Part shown: positions 8,760 to 16,100 of the stretch, one piece after another
Numbering within the stretch: position 1 is the first letter of the stretch
How the letters are laid out: the number at the start of each line of letters is the position of its first letter
Assembly: GCF_002192695.1 (NCBI RefSeq)
Contig: NZ_MTLG01000082.1
Span: forward strand, 124,001 to 188,000
Reading direction: 5' to 3'
DNA from: Achromobacter xylosoxidans
Lineage (GTDB): Bacteria > Pseudomonadota > Gammaproteobacteria > Burkholderiales > Burkholderiaceae_B
DNA length: 64,000 bases
Notes under the pieces: model-generated
Database searches by the model: none
The model's input: the letters and a program-made list of their open reading frames with translations, nothing else
What the model was told of the DNA's origin: nothing
Translations under genes and position numbers: made by a program

Positions 8760-9491
8760 TTATGCGCTGACGTCCGACAGCCCGGGCTGCGCGGGCAGGG
8801 CGCCGCGCAGCGACTCCAGCAGCACGCGCTTGTTTTCGCGGCTGCGGTAGGCATGTTCTCGCATCAGGTTCTCGGCGCGCACGGCCTCGCGCCGCGTGAT
8901 GGCGCGCAGCAGGTCTTCGTGGTCCGCCTGCGCGCGCAGCACGAACGGCGTTTCCAGCAGTGACGGCGTGGACGGCAGGGTCAGCGCGGCCGGGCCGGCC
9001 AGGGGTGTCTTGTTGTTGTGTTCCAGCGCCGACAACAGCGCGCGGTTGCCCGCGGCTTCGCACAGGATCTCGTGAAAGCGCCGGTTGATCTGCCCCCATG
9101 CGCGCGCGTCCACCGTGGTGTTGGGATCGCGGCGGGCCGGCGCCAACAGGGCGCGTCCTTCTTCCACCGCCTGCGACAGGCGGTCCAGCACATCCTGCGA
9201 GGCGCCGCGCTCGGCCAGCAGGCGCGCCGCCATGCCTTCGAGCACGCCGCGCACATCCACTGCGTCGCCGATCTCGTCCACCGTGAAAGCCCGCACCCGG
9301 AAGCCGCGCGAAGGCAGCCGTTCCAGCAGGCCCTCTTTCTCCAGCTCGGTCAGCGCAATGCGCAACGGGGTGCGCGAGACGCCCAGGCGCGCTGAAAACT
9401 GCAATTCGACCACGCGTTCCCCGGGCTGCAGGACGCCCGAAAGCACCATGTCCCGAAGTTCGGAAATGACTTTATCGATTTGTGCGGCCAT
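8760..9491 (-). CDS. GntR/FCD-family transcriptional regulator
   Basis: A 243-residue regulator with an N-terminal winged helix (recognition region RLGVSRTPLRIALTELEKEGL, about residues 33-54) and an all-helical FCD ligand-binding domain from about residue 75 onwards (DAVDVRGVLEGMAARLL; later HEILCEAAGN). FCD regulators usually bind small carboxylic acids and repress the divergent catabolic operon. The gene is divergent from the aromatic operon at 9708, and the intervening DNA holds three phased palindromes with the core TTGCATGCAA, the likely operators. The ligand is presumably a substrate or intermediate of that operon. No clear ribosome binding site precedes the ATG. Confidence 0.92.
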   Translation of the reverse strand: MAAQIDKVISELRDMVLSGVLQPGERVVELQFSARLGVSRTPLRIALTELEKEGLLERLPSRGFRVRAFTVDEIGDAVDVRGVLEGMAARLLAERGASQDVLDRLSQAVEEGRALLAPARRDPNTTVDARAWGQINRRFHEILCEAAGNRALLSALEHNNKTPLAGPAALTLPSTPSLLETPFVLRAQADHEDLLRAITRREAVRAENLMREHAYRSRENKRVLLESLRGALPAQPGLSDVSA

Positions 9492-9538
9492 AGAGAGGTG
9501 GGGGCTGGTTCCGGTCTGTGAGGGCTTTCAGTGTACCG

Positions 9539-9608
9539 TCAAAATTGCATGCAATAGTCAATAAAAAAACTGCTCTCGCCTTGCGATTTATCAAAATTGC
9601 ATGCAATA
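9539..9608. repeat. Exact 18-bp direct repeat containing the palindrome ATTGCATGCAAT
   Basis: TCAAAATTGCATGCAATA occurs twice without mismatch, at 9539-9556 and 9591-9608, so the copies are 52 bp apart. Each contains the perfect 12-bp palindrome ATTGCATGCAAT (9544-9555 and 9596-9607). Their position between the GntR gene and the operon it faces makes them the best operator candidates in the window. Confidence 0.85.
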
Positions 9609-9610
9609 AT
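9581..9610 (+). promoter_or_regulatory. Possible sigma-70 promoter of the aromatic operon
   Basis: TTGCGA (9581-9586) and AATAAT (9605-9610) are separated by 18 bases and resemble -35 and -10 boxes reading toward the FAH gene at 9708. The second operator palindrome (9596-9607) would cover the spacer and the -10 box, consistent with repression. This is a by-eye match only. Confidence 0.35.
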
Positions 9611-9648
9611 TCGGAAAAACAGCGATTCAAGTGCGGTTGAAGCGATAA

Positions 9649-9680
9649 ATGCATGCAAAGAATTCCGTCGATGCATGCCG
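9649..9680. promoter_or_regulatory. Degenerate third and fourth copies of the TGCATGC operator core
   Basis: ATGCATGCAA at 9649-9658 matches the operator core TTGCATGCAA at nine of ten positions and sits exactly 52 bp beyond the second copy (9597-9606). A weaker core, ATGCATGCCG, follows at 9671-9680. Together with the two perfect copies this gives sites at 9545, 9597 and 9649 with constant phasing, about five DNA turns, which suits cooperative binding or looping by a dimeric GntR regulator. Function is inferred from position only. Confidence 0.5.
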
Positions 9681-9707
9681 TAAGCCGCCGCAAGCACAGG
9701 AGACAAC

Positions 9708-10577
9708 ATGAAGCTCGTCAGCTTCGTTCAAGCAGGCCGCAGCGCCTGGGGCGTGGTGCGCGGCGCCGAAGTCGTGGCGCTGACCCAGGTCTGGCCCGAC
9801 ATGGTCGCGGCGCTGGAGGCAGGGGTGGAACAGATCGCGCGCGCCGCGGAAACGGCTGGCCAGCCCTGTATGCCCCTGGCCGGGCTGCGCCTGCTGCCGC
9901 CGGTGGTGGCGCCGCGCAAGATTCTCTGCGTGGGCCTGAACTACGGCCGCCATGTGGCCGAGGCCGGACGTGAGCTACCCGCCCATCCCTCGCTGTTCGC
10001 GCGCTTTGCGGACAGCTTCGTCGGCCACGGTGAGACGGTATGGAAGCCGCGCGCCTCCGACCGTTTCGATTACGAGGCCGAACTGGCCGTGGTGATCGGC
10101 AAAGGCGGCCGCCACATCGCCGCCCAGGACGCCCTGGCGCATGTGGCCGGCTACACCTGCATGGCCGAGAACTCCGTGCGGGATTTCCAGAAGCACAACG
10201 CGCAGGTGACGCCGGGCAAGAATTTCGAGCGCAGCGGCGCGCTCGGTCCCTGGCTGGTCACCGCCGACGAGATCGGCGACCCGGCCGGCCTGGAAGTCAT
10301 TTCCCGCCTCAATGGCGAGCTCATGCAGCACGGCCAGGTGTCCGACCTGATCTTCCCCATTCCCGAGCTGATCGCCTACATCAGCAGCTTCACCCGCCTG
10401 TCGCCGGGCGACGTGATCGCCACCGGCACGCCCGAGGGCGTGGGCTCCAGCCGCAAGCCGCCGCGCTTCATGAGCGCCGGCGACACGCTGAAAGTCGAGA
10501 TCCCCGGCATCGGGACGCTGGTCAACACGGTGGCGGACGAGCCCGCCGCCGACGAACAAGGAGACGCGCATGTCTGA
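9708..10577 (+). CDS. Fumarylacetoacetate hydrolase (FAH) family protein
   Basis: A 289-residue FAH-fold enzyme. The metal-binding and catalytic region shows LCVGLNYGRHVAEAG, FDYEAELAVVIGKGGRHI with the acidic ligands, GYTCMAENSVRDFQ, and the C-terminal SPGDVIATGTPEGVG. Family members hydrolyse fumarylacetoacetate or fumarylpyruvate, hydrate 2-oxoalkenoates, or decarboxylate oxaloacetate-like acids. As the first gene of an operon with a ring-cleaving-type cupin and a Rieske oxygenase, cleavage or hydration of the ring-fission product is the likely role; fumarylpyruvate hydrolase is one option. AGGAGAC lies just before the ATG. It overlaps the next gene by 8 bases. Confidence 0.88.
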   Translation: MKLVSFVQAGRSAWGVVRGAEVVALTQVWPDMVAALEAGVEQIARAAETAGQPCMPLAGLRLLPPVVAPRKILCVGLNYGRHVAEAGRELPAHPSLFARFADSFVGHGETVWKPRASDRFDYEAELAVVIGKGGRHIAAQDALAHVAGYTCMAENSVRDFQKHNAQVTPGKNFERSGALGPWLVTADEIGDPAGLEVISRLNGELMQHGQVSDLIFPIPELIAYISSFTRLSPGDVIATGTPEGVGSSRKPPRFMSAGDTLKVEIPGIGTLVNTVADEPAADEQGDAHV

Positions 10578-11568
10578 TGCGCTGCGGTACCTGACGGAAC
10601 GGGACGTGGTCTCGGTCCTGGACATCCCCAAGGCGATCGAAGCCCTGCACGCCATGCTGGTCGCGCAAGGGCGCGAACAGGCGCGCAACCTGCCCAAGGC
10701 GCTGGCGACCTGGGGCGACGGCAGCTCAATGCATGCATTGGGCTCGGTGCAGACCGGCACGGGCGGGTATGCGGGCTTCAAGACCTGGGTCCATACCAAG
10801 AGCGGCGGCGGTTCGCTATTCAGCCTGTTCGACGCCGAATCGGGCTTTCTGCGCGCGGTGATCGAGGCGCGCGCGCTGGGCATGCTGCGCACGGCCGCAA
10901 TCAGCGGCGTCGCCACGCGCGCCCTGGCGCCGGCCGATGCCGCCTGTGCCGCGCTGATCGGCACCGGGCCGCAGGCCGTCACGCAGTTGGCTGCATTGGC
11001 CGCCGTGCGCGACCTGCGCCGCGTGCGCGTCTATAGCCCCACGCCGGAAAAACGCCGCGCCTTCGTCGCCAGCGTGCAAGGCAAGTATCGATTCGAGGTC
11101 GAGGAAGCGGCCAGCCTGGAACAGGCGCTGGCCGGCGCGGAGATCGTCACCTTGATCACGCGCGCCGTCGAGCCCTTCGTGGATGCGGCCATGCTCGCCG
11201 ACTGCAAGCACCTGAACGCGGTGGGCGCAATCCTGCCGGCCAAGGCCGAATTCGCGCAGGACGTATTCGAACGCGCCGACCGCGTGGTGGTGGACGACCT
11301 GGAGAACGCCCGCCGCGGTTCGCGTGAACTGCGCGAGCGCTTTGGCGCCGATGGCGCGCCGTGGCAGGGCGTGGCGGTGCTGAGCGACCTGCTCGCCGCC
11401 GGCGAGGGCCGCCCGCAAGGGGCGCGGCTGACGATCTTCAAGGGCATGGGCATGGGTCTGTCCGACCTGGCGATGGCGCGCGTGGTGTACGAGCACGCCC
11501 GCGACCACGGCCTGGGCGTGGCGCTGCCGCCCCAGACCCGCGAGAACCTGCTGCTGGCGCAGCCCTGA
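10570..11568 (+). CDS. Ornithine cyclodeaminase/mu-crystallin family NAD(P)-dependent reductase
   Basis: A 332-residue member of the OCD/mu-crystallin family (PF02423). It has the N-terminal dimerisation and substrate domain with GFKTWVHTKSGGG, followed by a Rossmann fold (AALIGTGPQAVTQLAAL, about residue 130) and the VTLITRAVEPFVDAAMLADCKHLNAVG region. True ornithine cyclodeaminase carries a catalytic Asp just after NAVGG; here the segment is NAVGAILPAKAE, without that Asp. This points to an imine/ketimine reductase or amino-acid dehydrogenase-like activity rather than ornithine deamination. It overlaps the FAH gene by 8 bases, so it belongs to the aromatic operon, which is unusual for this family. 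Confidence 0.85.
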   Translation: MSDALRYLTERDVVSVLDIPKAIEALHAMLVAQGREQARNLPKALATWGDGSSMHALGSVQTGTGGYAGFKTWVHTKSGGGSLFSLFDAESGFLRAVIEARALGMLRTAAISGVATRALAPADAACAALIGTGPQAVTQLAALAAVRDLRRVRVYSPTPEKRRAFVASVQGKYRFEVEEAASLEQALAGAEIVTLITRAVEPFVDAAMLADCKHLNAVGAILPAKAEFAQDVFERADRVVVDDLENARRGSRELRERFGADGAPWQGVAVLSDLLAAGEGRPQGARLTIFKGMGMGLSDLAMARVVYEHARDHGLGVALPPQTRENLLLAQP

Positions 11569-11591
11569 TACCGAATTCGCATAACCATACA

Positions 11592-11610
11592 GCCGGCGCT
11601 AGGCGCCGGC
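11592..11610. other. Intercistronic hairpin
   Basis: GCCGGCGC and GCGCCGGC form a perfect 8-bp stem with a 3-base loop in the 59-base gap between the reductase and bicupin genes. There is no T-run, so it is more likely an mRNA-stability or processing element than a terminator. The next gene has its own AGAGGAGA ribosome binding site. Confidence 0.5.
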
Positions 11611-11627
11611 CGCAAGAGGAGACACAC

Positions 11628-12731
11628 ATGTTCGTCGACGTCAGCGGCGCCAGTCCGCGGGAACAAAACAAATGGCCGTCCATCGTCATCCCCAAAGAGG
11701 ACATCGATCTTGAGATCGCGCGCCTGACCGACGCGCCCCGGCCGGACAACGGCCGCCGCGCTTCCCTCATCGTGCATCCGGAAGCCACGGCGCCGGGCCT
11801 GGGCCTGGCCCCGGGAACGGATGTCACCATCAACGTGCTCAATCCGGGCGAAAGCACCTTCAACCTGCGCAAGAACTCCAATATGCTGGAGATCTGTATC
11901 AGCGGCGAGGGCGTGGCCACGGTGGCCGGGCGCGACATCCGCGTGGGGCACTGGGACGTATGGAACACCCCCGCCATGCAGGTGCATTCCTACCGCAATG
12001 AAGGCAAGACGCCGTGGGTGCGCCTGTCGTATTCCAACGCGCCGCTGCTGGAAAAGCTGGAGATCCATTACGTCGAGGAGTTCGAGGGCAGCGTGCCGCC
12101 GGCCGACGCCAACACCAAGCCGGTGCCGCCGCGCGCACCCGACGCGGCGCGTTCGCGCGACCTGGCGCTGCGCGAGCAGATCACGCCCGAAGGCGCCTGG
12201 CTGCTGGGCTATGAATGGCTGATCGACATCGACGTGCTGGAATCCAAGGCGCTGCACTGGCCCTGGGCCGCGGTTTCGCGCCAGCTGCCCAGCGTCGAGG
12301 ACATGGCGCGCGGCTATAACGGCCGCCGCCTGTTCGTGCTGTACAACCCGGCGACCGAGCGCCGCATCGGCACCACGCACAGCTTCTTCGCGACGATTTC
12401 CTCGTCGCCGCCGGACAACCACCACGTGCCGCACCGCCACAGCTCGTCGGCCATCAATTACTACCTGCGCGGCAACGGCTACAGCAAGGTCAACGGCACG
12501 CGGCTGGACTGGAAGGCGGGCGACCTGATCCTGTCGGCGCCGGGCTGGGCCATGCACTCGCATCACTCGGGCACGGAAACCACTTCCGCGCTGACGGTGC
12601 AGGACCATCCGCTACAGATCGCCATGGAGTCGCTGATCTGGCAGGAGCGCATGCAGGAACCCATCCTGGCGCTGGGCAGCCAGAGCGGCTTCGAGAGCAA
12701 CCGCGCGCAACTGGCCGCCACGGCCCGATAG
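11628..12731 (+). CDS. Bicupin, gentisate 1,2-dioxygenase-like, with metal ligands in the C-terminal cupin
   Basis: A 367-residue protein of two cupin domains, in length and order like gentisate 1,2-dioxygenase and the related salicylate ring-cleaving enzymes. In well-studied gentisate dioxygenases the iron sits in the N-terminal cupin. Here the first cupin (about residues 65-125, NPGESTFNLRKNSNMLEICI) has no His pair, whereas the second has a full set: H269-R-H271 in motif 1 and G298..P305-G..H310 in motif 2. It may therefore open a ring from the other domain or act on a different substrate. ATG is preceded by AGAGGAGACACAC. It lies between the reductase and the Rieske genes, so a role in cleaving the hydroxylated ring is inferred, not shown. 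Confidence 0.82.
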   Translation: MFVDVSGASPREQNKWPSIVIPKEDIDLEIARLTDAPRPDNGRRASLIVHPEATAPGLGLAPGTDVTINVLNPGESTFNLRKNSNMLEICISGEGVATVAGRDIRVGHWDVWNTPAMQVHSYRNEGKTPWVRLSYSNAPLLEKLEIHYVEEFEGSVPPADANTKPVPPRAPDAARSRDLALREQITPEGAWLLGYEWLIDIDVLESKALHWPWAAVSRQLPSVEDMARGYNGRRLFVLYNPATERRIGTTHSFFATISSSPPDNHHVPHRHSSSAINYYLRGNGYSKVNGTRLDWKAGDLILSAPGWAMHSHHSGTETTSALTVQDHPLQIAMESLIWQERMQEPILALGSQSGFESNRAQLAATAR

Positions 12732-12766
12732 GACGCGATTCCCTAGAACCGAACCCTGGATCCGCA

Positions 12767-13258
12767 ATGACCATGACCGAGCTTTCCGATACCCCGTCGC
12801 TGCGCGCGCGCCTGCGGGACTTCTATGACGACTACGCCTACTGCCTGGACGAAGACCGGCTGGAGGACTGGCCCGCCTTCTTCACCGAAGACTGCCACTA
12901 CCGGGTGCTGTCCCGCGAGAACCACGACGCGGGCCTGCCCCTGGGCCTGATCTATTGCATGAACAAGAACATGGTGCGCGACCGCGTCACCGCCTTGCGC
13001 GAAACCACCATGTTCGAGCCGCGTTCGCTGCGCCATTTCATCAGCGGCGTGCGCGTGCTGGAAGTGCAGGGCGACCATATCGTGGCGCAGGCCAACTTCG
13101 CCGTGATGGAGTCGCTGTCCGACCGGGAGCCCACCTTGAACATGGTGGGCCGCTATCTGGACGTGGTGCGCGTGACGCCCGAGGGCCTGGCTTTCAGCCG
13201 CCGCGATTGCGTGTACGACAACTACCGCGTGCGCACCTCGCTCATCGTTCCCATCTGA
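12767..13258 (+). CDS. Aromatic ring-hydroxylating oxygenase, beta (small) subunit
   Basis: A 163-residue protein of the ring-hydroxylating dioxygenase beta family (PF00866), a cone-shaped alpha+beta (NTF2-like) fold with a structural role in the oxygenase hexamer. Typical traits are the start LRDFYDDYAYCLDEDRLEDWPAFFTEDCHY (seen across residues 14-45), a central RHFISGVRVLE and a C-terminal SRRDCVYDNYRVRTSLIVPI. Length matches the NagH/AndAd type of salicylate 5-hydroxylase and anthranilate dioxygenase. It precedes the alpha-subunit gene by 22 bases; beta before alpha is a less common order. Confidence 0.92.
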   Translation: MTMTELSDTPSLRARLRDFYDDYAYCLDEDRLEDWPAFFTEDCHYRVLSRENHDAGLPLGLIYCMNKNMVRDRVTALRETTMFEPRSLRHFISGVRVLEVQGDHIVAQANFAVMESLSDREPTLNMVGRYLDVVRVTPEGLAFSRRDCVYDNYRVRTSLIVPI

Positions 13259-13280
13259 ATCCGCCCCGAGGATACTCATC

Positions 13281-14549
13281 ATGACCTGTACTCACACCAC
13301 CGCACCGGAGGCTCCGGCGGCGGCCCCCATCCATATCGAGCGCCGCTGGCCCACGGAAGGCTATACGCGCATCCCCAACTGGGTCTATACCGATCCCGCC
13401 ATCTTCAAGAAGGAGATGGACGTGTTCTTCGGCGGCAAGACCTGGAACTACGTGGGCCTGGAATGCGAAGTGCCTGAAGTTGGCTGCTACAAACGCAACT
13501 GGATCGGCGACCGCCCCGTGGTCATGGTCCGCAACGCGGAAGGCGAGATCAACGTGCTGGAGAACCGCTGCGCGCACCGCGGCGCGCAGATCTGCTGGCA
13601 GAATACCGGCAAGGTCGAGGACTTCACCTGCCCCTACCACCAGTGGAACTATGACTTGAACGGCAATCTGCAGGGCGTGCCGTTCCGCCGCGGCGCCATG
13701 GGCAAAGGCGGCATGCCGCGCGATTTCGATCCCAAGCAGAACGGCATCCGCAAGCTGCGCAGCGTGAACCGGGGCGGCTCGATCTGGGCCACCTTCGCCG
13801 AGGACGCGCCCAGCTTCGAGGACTACTGCGGCCCGGAAGTGCTGGCCGAGATCGACCACATGCTGCCGGGCAAGCCGCTCAAGCTGCTGGGCTACAGCCG
13901 CCAGCTGATCCCCAGCAACTGGAAGATGTACCTGGAGAACCTCAAGGATCCGTACCACGCCACGCTGCTGCACACTTTCTACATCACCTTCGGCCTGTGG
14001 CGCGCGGATTCCAAGTCGGAATGCATCCCCACCGGCGGCGGCGCGCACAGCGTGATGGTGTCGCACAACGAGGGCAAGAAGAAGACCGAGGCCACCACGG
14101 AAATGAGCCGTTTCCGCGACGACCTCGAACTGCTGGACCTGGAAACGGTGACCCCGCGCGCCGAGTTCAACCGCGGCCGCGTCGGCGGCGCTTGGGTCTT
14201 CCCGGCCGCGCAGTTCGGCATCCAGGCCAACTCGCTCAAGACCCGCCACGTCATTCCGCGCAGTCCCACCGAGCACGAACTGGTGTTCACCTATTACGGC
14301 TACGAGGACGACGACGAGGAGATGACTCGCCTGCGCCTGAAGCACGCCAACCTGCTGGGTCCGGCCGGCTTTGTGTCGATGGACGACAGCGAAATGCTGA
14401 ACCAGGTGCAGATCGGCGTCACCGGCTATCCGGAAGCGCGCGGCATCATTGAGATGGGCGGCCGGGATACCGAGCCCGCCGACTACATGGTGACCGAGGT
14501 GCTGATCCGCTCCTTCTACGACTACTACCGCCAGGCGATGGGGCTGTGA
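13281..14549 (+). CDS. Aromatic ring-hydroxylating oxygenase, alpha (large) subunit, NagG/AndAc-like
   Basis: A 422-residue Rieske oxygenase alpha subunit. The Rieske [2Fe-2S] ligands are C97/H99 and C117/H120 (CAHRG ... CPYHQW). The mononuclear iron site is D223..H226..H231 (NLKDPYHATLLH), with a later acidic ligand in GFVSMDDSE. By length and by segments such as QGVPFRRG, KDPYHATLLHTF and TFGLWRADSKSE it is closest in memory to salicylate 5-hydroxylase (NagG) and anthranilate 1,2-dioxygenase (AndAc), so a benzoate-like substrate bearing a hydroxyl or amino group is plausible. The exact substrate is not deducible. Its stop overlaps the GTG start of the ferredoxin gene. Confidence 0.93.
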   Translation: MTCTHTTAPEAPAAAPIHIERRWPTEGYTRIPNWVYTDPAIFKKEMDVFFGGKTWNYVGLECEVPEVGCYKRNWIGDRPVVMVRNAEGEINVLENRCAHRGAQICWQNTGKVEDFTCPYHQWNYDLNGNLQGVPFRRGAMGKGGMPRDFDPKQNGIRKLRSVNRGGSIWATFAEDAPSFEDYCGPEVLAEIDHMLPGKPLKLLGYSRQLIPSNWKMYLENLKDPYHATLLHTFYITFGLWRADSKSECIPTGGGAHSVMVSHNEGKKKTEATTEMSRFRDDLELLDLETVTPRAEFNRGRVGGAWVFPAAQFGIQANSLKTRHVIPRSPTEHELVFTYYGYEDDDEEMTRLRLKHANLLGPAGFVSMDDSEMLNQVQIGVTGYPEARGIIEMGGRDTEPADYMVTEVLIRSFYDYYRQAMGL

Positions 14550-14872
14550 GCATGGATATCTGGAAACCTGTTGCGATGGTGTCGGACATTTCCTCCGACA
14601 CCGGCACCCTGCGCGTGGTGCACGAAGGCGAGGGCGTCTGCCTCTATGACTTGCAGGGCGACATCTGCGCTACGCAGGACCGCTGTCCGCACGGCAACGC
14701 CAGCCTGGCTGACGGCTACCTGGAAGACGGCACCATCGAGTGCCCGCTGCATCAGGGCGTGTTCGACATCCGTACCGGCAAGCCGCAATGCCCGCCCGTC
14801 ACGACGGACCTGCGCCGCTACGAGGTGCGGGTGGAGGCGGGCACGGTCTACCTGAAGGCGGAAGCCGCATGA
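14546..14872 (+). CDS. Rieske [2Fe-2S] ferredoxin
   Basis: A 108-residue Rieske-type ferredoxin with ligands C47/H49 and C66/H69 (CPHGN ... CPLHQG). It carries electrons from the flavoprotein reductase encoded next to the terminal oxygenase. GTG at 14546 overlaps the alpha-subunit stop (GTGA); an ATG two codons later (14552) is an equally possible start. The end overlaps the reductase start by ATGA. Size and position match NagAb/AndAb-type ferredoxins of three-component dioxygenases. Confidence 0.92.
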   Translation: MSMDIWKPVAMVSDISSDTGTLRVVHEGEGVCLYDLQGDICATQDRCPHGNASLADGYLEDGTIECPLHQGVFDIRTGKPQCPPVTTDLRRYEVRVEAGTVYLKAEAA

Positions 14873-16092
14873 GTGCGGGCGCCATTGTGGTGGTCGGCGC
14901 GGGCCAGGCCGGCGGCTGGGCCACGACGACCTTGCGCGAACGCGGCTACGAAGGCCGCATCGTGCTGCTGGGCGATGAACCCCATGCGCCTTATGAACGC
15001 CCGCCCCTGAGCAAGGCGGTGCTGGGAGGCCAGGCCGCGCCGGAAAGCACCGAGCTGTTTTCGGCCGAGCGGCTGGCGGCGTTGCGCATCGAGTTCCAGC
15101 CGGGCGTGGCGGCGACGCGGCTGCGCGTGGCCGACAGGCAGGTGGATACCTCGGACGGTGGCAGTATTGCCTACGACAAGCTGATCCTGTGCATGGGCGG
15201 CAGGCCGGTAGTGCCCGCGCTGCCCGGCGTGGACGGCCCCGGCGTGCATGTGCTGCGCACCCGCGGCGACGCGCTGCGCCTGCGCGCCAGCCTCGGCCCG
15301 GGCCGCCGCCTGGTCGTGGTCGGGGGCGGCTGGATCGGGCTGGAAGTGGCGGCGACGGCGCGCCAGTCCGGCAGCGCCGTCACCGTGCTGGAGCAGGGAC
15401 CGCGGCTGTGCGCCCGCAGCGTGCAGCCGGCGGTGTCGGCGCACCTGGCCGCGCTGCATGCCGCCCATGGCGTGGACCTGCGCTTGAACACCGGTCTGCG
15501 CGCGGTGCTGGCGCAGGCGGATGGCCGCCCGGTGGCGGAACTGGCCGACGGCACGCGTCTGGACGCGGACGCCATCGTGCTGGGCGTGGGCCTGCGGGCC
15601 AATGACGAACTGGCGCGTGAAGCCGGCCTGGCCTGCGAACGCGGCGTGCTTGTCGACGCGTATTGCAGGACCTCGGCCCCGGACGTCTATGCGGCTGGCG
15701 ACGTCGCGGTGCTGGCGGCCGGTGACGGCCATGCGCGCATGGAGTCCTGGCAGAACGCGCAGGACCAGGGCACGGCGGCCGCGCTGTCGGTGCTGGGTCT
15801 GGGCGAGCCTTACGCGCCGACCGGCGCCGTGTGGTCGGAACAGTACGACGCCATGGTGCAGATCGTCGGGTTTCCGGGTCTGGCCTGCAGCGAAGTGCTG
15901 CGGCCGCAGGCCGGTGGTCGTGCCTTGCTGTCGGTGGCGCTGGATGCCGGCGGCCGCGCCGTGGCCGGCGTATCGGTGGATGCGGCGCGCGATTTTCGCC
16001 AGCTGCGCAAATGGATCGCGCAACGCGCGACCCTGGACCCGGCGTTGCTGCAACGGCCCGACGTGCCGCTGGCCAGCGCCCAGATCGGATGA
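14869..16092 (+). CDS. Ferredoxin--NAD(+) reductase component of the ring-hydroxylating oxygenase
   Basis: A 407-residue FAD-dependent pyridine-nucleotide oxidoreductase of the AndAa/BphA4/TodA type. It has an N-terminal FAD-binding GAGQAGG, the PYERPPLSK segment typical of this class, an NAD-binding VVVGGGWIGLEVAA near residue 145, the second FAD motif VYAAGDVA, and a C-terminal reductase domain. It should oxidise NADH and reduce the Rieske ferredoxin encoded just upstream, with which it shares an ATGA overlap. A longer upstream start would run into the ferredoxin gene. Confidence 0.93.
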   Translation: MSAGAIVVVGAGQAGGWATTTLRERGYEGRIVLLGDEPHAPYERPPLSKAVLGGQAAPESTELFSAERLAALRIEFQPGVAATRLRVADRQVDTSDGGSIAYDKLILCMGGRPVVPALPGVDGPGVHVLRTRGDALRLRASLGPGRRLVVVGGGWIGLEVAATARQSGSAVTVLEQGPRLCARSVQPAVSAHLAALHAAHGVDLRLNTGLRAVLAQADGRPVAELADGTRLDADAIVLGVGLRANDELAREAGLACERGVLVDAYCRTSAPDVYAAGDVAVLAAGDGHARMESWQNAQDQGTAAALSVLGLGEPYAPTGAVWSEQYDAMVQIVGFPGLACSEVLRPQAGGRALLSVALDAGGRAVAGVSVDAARDFRQLRKWIAQRATLDPALLQRPDVPLASAQIG

Positions 16093-16100
16093 GGATCGCA

